Source: Hymenopellis radicata (taxonomy: Eukaryota; Basidiomycota; Agaricomycetes; Agaricales; Physalacriaceae). From it: a stretch of DNA of 37,912 nt. Under the pieces are notes generated by a model, which ran no database searches, had not been told where the DNA came from, and saw only the letters and a list, made by a program, of their open reading frames with translations. Positions 29,985 to 37,912 of this stretch are shown piece by piece (position 1 is the stretch's first letter; every line of letters starts with the position of its first letter). The stretch is from positions 1 to 37,912 of the forward strand of contig JADNRX010000498.1 in NCBI GenBank assembly GCA_015501595.1, read 5' to 3'. A program made the translations under genes and the position numbers.

Positions 29985-30547
29985 TCAGGAGACACACACA
30001 GGAAGAGCCTCTGACTCTGAAGTCTTCTCTAGTACATGTGATAGTACCGAATCAAAACGCCTTCTGCGATAAGCCTTTACATTGGCGCGACACTCGTTCA
30101 CTACCTCAACTTGAATAGCCACAAGATCCGCACGTGAGTGTTCTGCTCGTCGTAGTGCGCCCGTGAGTTCTTCTTTGAGCTAAATCGAACATTCAGACTT
30201 GATGTCTAAAGCTAATGGCGATATCAGGCTTACTCGTTTGTGCGCCACAATGACTTGCTCCCCCACGACTTATTCGACGATTTAGAACTCTGGTTTCAGC
30301 AAATGGTAATGTCCGAACTGGAATCCATGTAGTCTCTCTTCCTCATAAGTATCTTCAACGATCCGTCTGTTCCGCGTACTGTACAGTCCGTCAATCGGAC
30401 GCCACACAACTTGGATCTGTTGGCGACGCCTGACAAGATGTACGCTGCGTTTGCACTGAAGGTGGCGAATATGTCCGGGGCTGCAAAAGTATCGGGAGCT
30501 AGGATACCAAGCGCTGTACTTTTTGGGGTGTTTTTTTTGTGAAGCAT
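29985..30547 (-). CDS. Uncertain hypothetical gene fragments
   Basis: A terminal exon is likely at 30179-29985. After a TTTAG acceptor it reads LKEELTGALRRAEHSRADLV and continues as an amphipathic helix to a TGA at 29985. A GTAAGC donor at about 30237 fits as its partner. Upstream, 30547-30296 is open (ILAPDTFAAPDIFATFSANA) but ends in a stop before that donor. A frame that links the two blocks cannot be found without a shift. I do not recognise the protein. Confidence 0.35.
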
Positions 30548-30748
30548 TCCGTGAAGGTACGGCCAGACGCGATCATCTGGCGCTGTCTAATGGTGTACAG
30601 TGGCCACTGTTGCCGTTGTTCATCACACCTACCATCGTATTAGCGCTCCAACTGTATACATGTTGCAAAGCCTTGTTATAAGTACAATGTAGTACATTTA
30701 ACTGTCCGTTCTGTTCATTATGTATTCTAAGCCTTTATGCCCACGGCT

Positions 30749-32280
30749 TTAGTATCCGAATCCTCCCTCATTTCCGAGAGACATCGTGCCCGTGAATGCC
30801 TCGCCCTCTCCCATGGCTTTAGGAAACTTGAATGTAATAATGCCCATCCGACCGTCATTGCGGTTGTCCGCAAAGAAATGCTCACGCGTGCGTGGGAGGC
30901 AGACTTCGAGCAGCCATCTCTCCGTATTTTGACGAACAACGTCCCAAGGGACGTCCCATCCAACTATCAGAGTCCTCACAATAAATGTAAGCTTCTGCAG
31001 CCCCAGCTGTGGACCTACAAACGCCTCATCAAGATCGCGCCAGAAGCCGTCAGGGCCCCTAGGTTCGGAAGGCTCCGAGTAATTGCGGTCTTCGGTCCAA
31101 AAGTCGACAATGAGCTCTTCAATCAAAGTGTGCGAAGGGAGGTTCTGAAATGTGCGAATGTACCAGTCCAAGATAGCTGGGTCGCCGGGCGCCGTGAGCC
31201 GCCACTCTGAGACTGCCAACTCGAAGCGCAGCTTCCTGAGATGCGCCAGGTCCACGGGACGGCCTTGCCGTCTCGCTACTATGAGATTCGCAGGTTAACA
31301 TGATGCAAGTCATTGGCCAAACACAGACGCACCGCCCATTCCGCCGAGATGTAAAGACTGGAGGGAGGAACGCGTGCAGTCGATCATGTTGTGCATCCTC
31401 TGCGCGACGATGGTGCCACAAGAGTATACTTCCATGTACAGCTCGCGGAGACTCCAATCAACCCCGAGCTCCAGAGGAAATCCCACAAGATGAAGTCGCC
31501 GGTGTCATAGACACTGAGAGCGACCTTGTTCAGATGTAGCGTCGTGGTCATAAGCCGTGACATCGAGCGCGTACCAGGACCGGGAGCAAATATGTTACGG
31601 GCAACATCGGCGGTCAAAACAACTCCTGCGCCGCAGGTTCGTATCTGGAGCCTACCCACTATCAGGTCTTTGAGGGATGGCACTGCGTTCAGCAGCGCCA
31701 CGAGATCGAGAAAGTCGAAAGCGCATTGGTAGAGCATGAGCGATTGGATTTGTTTGCAGCCAGATAGAGCGCTAACAAAAGTAGGGAAGTTGGGCATCAC
31801 TTTTGGAAGGAAACTGAGCTGCGTTAGGTCGAGACGCCGGATGTTATTCATGTTCATGAGCATGCCGGGAAGGTACGAGATGCTGGAGAGAGGAAATATG
31901 CCTCTGTCGTCATCGTCCCGGAGAGTGAGCTCGGTGACATAGTCTTTGATATCTGAAGAAGTCTGAAGCAGGGTGAATAGCCTAGCTACGCGTTTGATGT
32001 TTATTCTCAAGTCTTCCGGGCCCATGAAAATGAGCCTAATACAGGCGAAACGGTGTTTCCGGATGGTGCGGAGGGTTTCTGGCCAGACATACATCATCGC
32101 GCGTAGATCGTCATCGGTACTGGGATTTGCGCGATTCGCGAGCTCGTCGATGATCATGTCCTTGATTTCCAAAGGGAAATTGGGGCCGTTGCGGTGTGCC
32201 ACTGGCTCAGATTCAGATACAGTCTGCCAACACTCGGTAAGTGAATATTATCAGACCAGCGCGTTCAAACTAACCGGCAT
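30749..32280 (-). pseudogene. F-box/LRR-like protein, one apparent frameshift
   Basis: Exon 1 is only ATG CCG (32280-32275), followed by a 51-base GTTAGT intron. Exon 2 then reads TVSESEPVAHRNGPNFPLEIKD, an F-box-like beginning (FPLEIKDMIIDELA). Leucine-rich repeats follow (IRRLDLTQLSFLPKVMPNF, CKQIQSLMLYQCAFDFLDLV). At about 31466 the frame FILWDFL shifts by one missing base into LELGVDWSLRELYMEVYS. A GTGCGT intron near 31320 leads to the last exon (RPVDLAHLRKLRFELAVSEW), ending at 30749. Unlike the MICSQC family there is no coiled coil. The role would be an SCF substrate adaptor if the frame is in fact intact. Confidence 0.6.
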
Positions 32281-33062
32281 CGGAAAAATAATTGGCTGGA
32301 GAGGGTATGAAAGTAAGTGGCGAGTCGATGGGTTGTGTTGAAATGATAAGGTCCTTTATATAGTGGAGGAGAATCTGAACCGAGTCAAACACAACGGGAA
32401 ACAATGAACGAATGTCCTGCCCTGCCAGTGCGTCATGGAGACATTGACCCATTGAGGACAAGCGTCAAGACAATAACGTTACCCAACGCGGGAGGTCAAT
32501 TGTTCCATATCAGTGTCAATGTACATGGGAGAAGTTCAATATCTCCGTACGAAGACCTCTGATTGAGCTATGGGCTGTGTGGAGTATGCACTGTCACCGG
32601 GATAGGAAGAAGTGTAAACTTGGGGGGCCCGATATGATATCAATCGGCTTTTGTTCCCATTTCTGCAAGATCGTCATGGATGAATCGTAACAGCCCAGGG
32701 GACAATGACCGGATCAACTTAAACTTGAACCATGGAAGTGCCGCCTAACAGCTCCCTGGGAGATAGTATGAGCTTTTGAGGTCGTCGAGGTTGAGAACAG
32801 AGGGAGAAACAGAGGCGAAAATGCGAACACGTGGCGCGATCGGCATTTTCCGTCACTTCGAGTGGCAATTCAAGGAAATCTGCTTTATACCCGTCATTCC
32901 TAGTCAAGTCTTGAACATAATATCTAGGCAACAATATAGACCGTCGTCGATGCAAGAAAAGCCGCCTTTGAATCGCTAGCCGCACTCGGTGGATGTGTGC
33001 GGATGAAAGAAGTTAAATCGGATTCAGGCATGTAGAAACAGACGAGACTCGCCTGAGGGGAG
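32281..33062. other. Intergenic, no supported gene
   Basis: This stretch contains only short overlapping frames on both strands with unusual composition. It includes the probable promoter of the F-box/LRR-like gene. Confidence 0.4.
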
Positions 33063-33637
33063 CTACACCCTGGACTCGGAGTCCGTAGCATTGGCTGAAG
33101 CTTCGTTAGAGATGGCAGGCGCTGCTTCCAGAGTCGTCTTCCTCATCCTCTTTGCCTTGATAATATCGCGCCTTTCATCGGCCTCCGCCTTCCGCTTCAA
33201 GCGCGAATTCATCTTGTCAATGTCGAGGGAAGACGGCGCGACCATCCCTTCGACCCGCCTGCTCTCAGCGCCCAACTCCTGGCGCACTCGCTTCGTTTCC
33301 TCATGCGCCTTCTTCAACGCTTTCTGTTTATCCAGTCTGGCTTGACCGACCGGGTCAAAGTGATAATGCCCAGCACCCATTTGGCGATTCGCCGCCTTTG
33401 GGTTAAAGTGCACCTCTAGGGGCTCTTCCGCTGGGAGTAGTCGTGGTGTGGGTGGTTGGTAAACGGGGAAGTGATTCTTCAAGGCAGCGCCACGTATGAT
33501 ACCTCTACTTTGGGTGTCAGAATGAGTGCAAGGGACGGTGAGAGGTGGACGTACGGGTCCGAGTCGTCCCCATTTTCTTCACTTGGTTTCTGTCGAGGGA
33601 TGTTGAATCGCCGGGGAGGACGCGAATAGCCCGTCAT
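33063..33637 (-). CDS. Small basic coiled-coil protein
   Basis: Two exons (33637-33555 and 33504-33063) join in frame and give 174 residues. The N-terminus is MTGYSRPPRRFNIPRQKPSE, then DDSDPGIIRGAALKNHFPVY. The middle motif GAGHYHFDPVGQARLDKQKA leads into a lysine- and arginine-rich helix with a bipartite nuclear-localisation-like cluster (SRLKRKAEADERRDIIKAKR). There is no signal peptide or membrane helix. It looks like a conserved nuclear protein, but I cannot name the family. The frame is clean in a neighbourhood where many genes are broken. Confidence 0.65.
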
Positions 33638-33928
33638 GGTGACTTGTAATGGTTCGAGGTTAGCTTGATTCGAATGAAGAATAAGACGAACGTGCAACGT
33701 TGCAGTACTGTATTTCTCTTGGATCCGGTTTGGTTGTCGTGAGGGGTTGAGAATGAGAACCGAATCAATCTCCTGTGCTTTAGACACAGTATTATCCCCT
33801 AATTTGGATTATGGGGCTAGACAGTATCTCATTCATCTCACATGCCCGACTGAAAGCGTAAAGAGGATGTTCAACATTTTTTTCGACATTCACGCTTAAG
33901 AGCCTATATGTGTAGTAAGAGTCGAGGT

Positions 33929-35700
33929 TTATACCAAAGGATACTGCCACGCGTCTCCACCAAATGCAGAGACAACAGTTTTCTTCGGCTCCTTCGGACG
34001 AGGAAACCGCGTCCTAGTCCAAATCTCGATATCCAACCCTTCCTCCTTGAACCTCTCGTACCGTTCGCGACACTGAGGAGAGATATACACGAAATGTCCT
34101 TGCGAATCCGCCACCCCAAAGACAAACTTCTTCAGTCTAGCAACGTCCGCCCTGGGAAGAACCCACCGACTCTCGATAAAGTCTGGCATAATCTCCCATG
34201 GTGCGATATCCTGCCACATCAACGTCATAGTGAAGTTCTCAAGAGCAGGTAGGACGACAGCGGCGGGATCCACAACGAGTCGGCCAAAGACTTCACTCCA
34301 GAACGGTGTGAGGCCGCTGTTAGGCTCGGATTGCGAATAGGAACCATCGTAATCTATGCAAAGTTCTGTGATCGTCTTCCCAAAGTCTCGTAGGATGGAA
34401 TAAAAGTCACTTTGTGGTGGTGGTAGCACAGTCCAGGTTCTTGAAGGATAACGTCTGCAGTTTACACTGCGTGCGTCCAGGAATACATGGAGGTCTTGAG
34501 CCATAGAGGCCGGTAATGGCATACTCGTGCGGCTTGATAGACAGATTGATGAGGGAGGGAAAGTTGAAGAGGGCAGGAGGGCAGTGTCCGAAATCTTGAA
34601 AGAAGATAAAGCATTGTGCGTGATGACCTGCTCTGCGAGGAATGTATGCCCGTCTGTCCAGTTGTAATAAGACATATCGAAAGACGTCAGCGACGGACAC
34701 GCCTGGAGTAAATTGATGTCGAGTTGGAGCTGCGGGAAAATCGGGAGCGTCGTCCCCGTAGTCGGTCTCGATGGCAAGGCGCGTAAGCTGCGCCAACGGG
34801 AGGTGCATGCTCGTCACCGGATCAAAAGCATTCCCCCGAGTGCAACATCAACAAGCTTGGGCGCATGGCAAAGCATGTCCAAGAGGCCGGGAGGAACCGC
34901 CACCAGCCTGGGGTCACTCGTAAACTGCGTGAACATCAGATCAATTTTTTCGAGGACTGGCAAAGCCAGCGGACAAACACCAGCCATGACTCTCGATCGC
35001 CTTGGAATTGAGAACGAGGCAACGTTTCTCCACCGAGGGGATGTTGGGATCAGCGCGGTGAGCATTTCGTTCCACCCATGGTCAAAACCCCACGGCCATC
35101 GCGCCGGGTCCCAGCAATGCGAATGAAAAGTCCAGGGGATGCGCTTGGGACCGTTCCAGCACGAGCTCGAGGAAAAACATATAATGATTACTCAGGCGCG
35201 CGCCTATCAATGAGGAAATTGGACCAGACGCTGGGAAAGGCGAGCATCGCACGGCGCCAGTCCGCACAGACATGGCTGAACACCCATGGGCCCTCATTGA
35301 CGTGGAACAGGCGGTAGCGGCCCGCGTGCCCGTTCTCGCAGAGTCCTCTGCGAAGCGGATTTTGAACACCTCCAGTAAGAGATCGGCGGGGAGACGCCGG
35401 ATGGGGGAGATGAGCTTCCTGCATGCGTCGCTGAGGCGCGAAAAAGTGTCTTTGCGGCTCTGAAGATCGGCGAGCTGGGCTTGGAGAAGTACCATCTCTT
35501 GCTTGATGGCGTGCTCCTCTCCTTTGATGTCGCGGAGAATGGTGTATTCGATTTCAGTAGCCTCTGCGTCAGGGAGGGCATCGTTGGAGGCCAGGTGGGA
35601 TTCGTAGGACGCGAGAGCCTTCTCGAAGGCCTCAGCCCGTTCCTGCCACTGATCAACGTCAGTTGGCACGGCGGTGAAAGATTTCTGATACTCACGCTGA
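33929..35700 (-). pseudogene. F-box-like gene with several frameshifts
   Basis: The N-terminal coiled coil (QWQERAEAFEKALASYESHL) and F-box core (LISPIRRLPADLLLEVFKI) are open around 35690-35370. The second half of the F-box, VFSHVCADWRRAMLAFPSVW, is in another frame at about 35300-35225. HYMFFLELVLERSQAHPLDF returns to the first frame. NEMLTALIPTSPRWRN and the leucine-rich part then need two further shifts, near 35090 and 34760. From about 34770 the end is open to 33929 (FPQLQLDINLLQACPSLTSF). No start codon is visible; a 5' exon is probably upstream of 35700. Every protein block is well preserved, so the breaks are recent or technical. Confidence 0.65.
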
Positions 35701-35792
35701 CGGCCATTGTTAGTGGGACGGTGAACACTGCAGCTTTGATGACAGTGCGGAAAAAAGTCTGCACCAATTTGCAATGCGTCTCGATCGCCCAA

Positions 35793-37296
35793 ATCGATTC
35801 ATATTAATAAGTGTCGACAACTATCAAAGGCCCAAGAGAAAGATGTCATTGAAGTTGGGGGGCCATAATTACACCACAAGAGTGAAACTACAAGTGGCGC
35901 AGTCCACGTACTGCATTCTGCACCGTCGTTTAGGTTAAGACGCGTTGGTCTCCTTTCGGTCACCAGTCCAAGCACGGCAATCCACGTGGCGCCGCGGACA
36001 CTGCGGCATCTCTTCCAGACAAATCGACAAGTTCAGATCCTCATTCGTCCGAACTATAATACACAACGTCCTCGTCGCCCACCACCTACATGAGCTATTC
36101 GTAAGCCACACAAGCATCCACCGACGCCTACGTCAATCCATCGTCATACCTAAACTGCGAACTGAGAACGCGACTCAGGACAACGCTCCCGGTAGAGAAC
36201 AACGGCAGGTTAGTGAGGGTTTCGATATGTCTCCTATAAACATTTCACTAAAGATGACATGACGGTATAGAACTGGGCGATGTCTAGCGCGCTATACGCA
36301 CTAGATGTGCAATGTGATATCTGAAGCAGACCATCTGCAGAGACTTGGCGCTGTGAATGCCCTACTAAATCCAGCACAGGTCTGCATTTGACAGCCTGTA
36401 TTGCAGGCGAGACCCCTGGACATTTACGTTCTTCCACATGCGATGAAGGTAGTAGGGACCTTCACAGTAGGACCTCCCACATTATGATATGCGCTCAAAA
36501 GGCTCCCCTACCCACTTCGACAACATCCCCACATGCCGCGTTTTATACAGGTCGACTCGCCATCGTCGCCATTATACCATTGCTTTCATTCTCTCAAGTA
36601 CTAGTGCCCACGAAGGATCAAGAGCGGATCAAGTCTCTCCTATCATCGGGGCAACACCTATCCGATTAGTCTCGTTAACCCGACTCTACGAAGAAGATGG
36701 AATGCTCACGATCTTCTACTATCCGACATGTTATTTAATTTGTGGCTACCCTCAAGTGCAACATGAATGTCGTGCGTCAAGGCTAGTTTTCGCGCCCCTC
36801 GGAATCGGTTACACTACGTGCGGAACAGAAGGCGCTCGACTCTATCTTCCGTAACAGTATGCAGAAGGGAATCCCATTGGGTGGGTGACGGTCAGACCCT
36901 CTTCAGACCAATCTAACTTGTGTTCCAGATTATAATTTACCTGCATGGAGCACCAACTTCATCTCCGAACATGACGCCTGCTCTTCACGCTCGAGAATAT
37001 GTCAATTGTCGGGGGGAAAGAACGCCGCACGTCTTGTCCTGCGTGCTCTTCGTCCAAACCATTCAACTCCGACTCGCTCTGGACTCGCTATGACCGCATT
37101 ATCGCCCATTTTCTCCATAAACATGTCAGATATCCCCTCGTTTTTAGCTTTTGCGCCCTCGCCAAGTCGTCCTTGTCATTCATCGCTGACCATGCAAGCT
37201 TAAACGATGGAAATTCCCCCGCTCCAATTCGATGCTCAGCGGCGGTCCGCGCCCCTGGACCGTGTCGGGTGCAGATCTCGTGTGCGAGTTGAATCG
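35793..37296. other. Long gap, no convincing gene
   Basis: Short frames at 35945-36262, 36388-36669, 36489-36854 and 36999-37292 overlap each other and have no family resemblance. One (MICAQKAPLPTSTTSPHAAF) has a hydrophobic stretch only. The last part is the upstream region of the hydrophobin. Confidence 0.4.
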
Positions 37297-37304
37297 TATA
37301 AAAG
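37297..37304 (+). promoter_or_regulatory. TATA box of hydrophobin gene
   Basis: TATAAAAG lies 63 bases before the ATG at 37367. A C/T-rich leader (CTCCCTCTTTCGTTCACTG) follows, typical of strongly expressed basidiomycete genes. Confidence 0.6.
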
Positions 37305-37366
37305 CCTCCCTCTTTCGTTCACTGTTTCTTCACTCTAGTCTCACTCGACAACCAGCCTCTCTAAAA

Positions 37367-37803
37367 ATGCAGTTCAACCTTTCCGTCCTCACCACCGTAG
37401 CCCTTGCAACCCTCGCGGCCGCCGCGCCTCTCGAGGCCCGTACCGACGGGGCAGCTGCAACACCGGCTCCATGCAGTGCTGCAACTCTGTCCAGAGCGCG
37501 AGCGACCAGCTACCGCTGCGCTTATGGGGCTCCTGGGCATCGTCCTAGGCCCATCACGGGCCAAGTTGGGATTAGCTGCTCTTCCATTCTGTCATCGGCG
37601 TTGGAGGGTCTAGCTGGTACGTTCACTTCTCCATGAACCAGTAGCATTATTTCTCACTTTTCCGCAGCTCCGCCACCCCGTTTGCTGCGAGAACAACTCC
37701 AACGGTTCGAATGCTGTTCTTGCACTTTTCTTGATTCTGTAATACTGATGATGTTTTTTTGCAGGTGACTCATCTCCTTGGCTGCCTCCCCATTAGCCTC
37801 TAA
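37367..37803 (+). pseudogene. Class I hydrophobin, split across frames
   Basis: The ATG at 37367 starts a secretion signal (MQFNLSVLTTVALATLAAAA). After LEARTDG the frame breaks. All the hydrophobin landmarks follow in order but in changing frames: SCNTGSMQCCNSVQSASDQ, LMGLLGIVLG, ITGQVGISCSSI, VIGVGGSSC, VCCENNSNG and LGCLPISL then TAA at 37801. Together they carry the eight cysteines in the C-CC-C-C-CC-C order. Two introns (37617-37667 and 37705-37764) have normal GT-AG borders. About seven single-base deletions are needed to explain the shifts, and no insertion. Hydrophobins self-assemble at air-water interfaces on hyphae and fruit bodies. As written, the gene cannot make one. Confidence 0.8.
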
Positions 37804-37912
37804 AAAAGAATCTGTTGGAGATTACTTTTACTACGGACATGCAATCAAGTACACTAACATGGTACATATACATAAAGTATGCCTTATCCATAGTCCCAGA
37901 TCTACGTAGGAT

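Noticed and set aside
36388..36854. Two overlapping plus-strand frames, one starting MICAQK
   Set aside because: The resemblance to the MICSQC start is limited to a few residues; no coiled coil or F-box follows, and the two frames overlap.

Overview
The window is nuclear DNA of a basidiomycete mushroom, most likely Agaricomycetes. Genes carry many short introns of about 45-60 bases with GT(A/G)AGT-like donors. The families present are typical of that class: coiled-coil plus F-box-like proteins, a TKL-like kinase with a GGGGYADV loop, small six-cysteine nuclear proteins, multipass membrane proteins and a class I hydrophobin. A tRNA-Ser with a short intron is also present. The species cannot be named from the sequence.

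Layout. (1) 0.4-9.1 kb: a cluster of one F-box-like family that begins with the residues MICSQC. Copy A (+) is badly broken, B and D (-) each carry one frameshift, and C (-) is intact. A small hypothetical gene with an in-frame TGA lies between A and B. (2) 9.47-12.31 kb: a nest of non-autonomous hAT-like transposons. An outer element of about 2.5 kb holds a 1.3-kb and a 0.58-kb element, and a 0.33-kb relative lies next to it. Three of the four have perfect 8-bp target-site duplications. (3) 12.39 kb: an intron-containing tRNA-Ser(UGA). (4) 13.5-16.0 kb: an intact RhoGEF (DH plus probable BAR) whose N-terminus repeats the first motif of the DH domain. (5) 16.3-18.8 kb: a relic of the F-box-like family split by another transposon, then the intact copy E. 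(6) 19.3-22.5 kb: two degraded multipass membrane genes. (7) 22.7-24.1 kb: an intact nuclear-type six-cysteine protein. (8) 24.4-27.3 kb: hypothetical genes, including a well-resolved 379-residue secretory or membrane protein. (9) 27.6-29.5 kb: a kinase gene with an apparent one-base loss in its catalytic loop. (10) 30-35.8 kb: more F-box/LRR-like genes, mostly frameshifted, and one small intact basic protein. (11) 37.3-37.8 kb: a class I hydrophobin whose eight cysteines are all present but spread over shifted frames.

Two themes run through the window. First, it is accessory, repeat-rich sequence: a recombining F-box-like family (copy D is a mosaic of its neighbours) and several layers of MITE insertion. 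Second, many genes are broken by single missing bases, often in short homopolymers, while others beside them are perfectly open. This is either recent mass pseudogenisation or indel error in the assembly, and the sequence alone cannot decide. I see no CRISPR array, bacterial-type operon or rRNA. I found no clearly new enzymatic system; the strongest candidates for novelty are the nested transposon family and the RhoGEF motif repeats.
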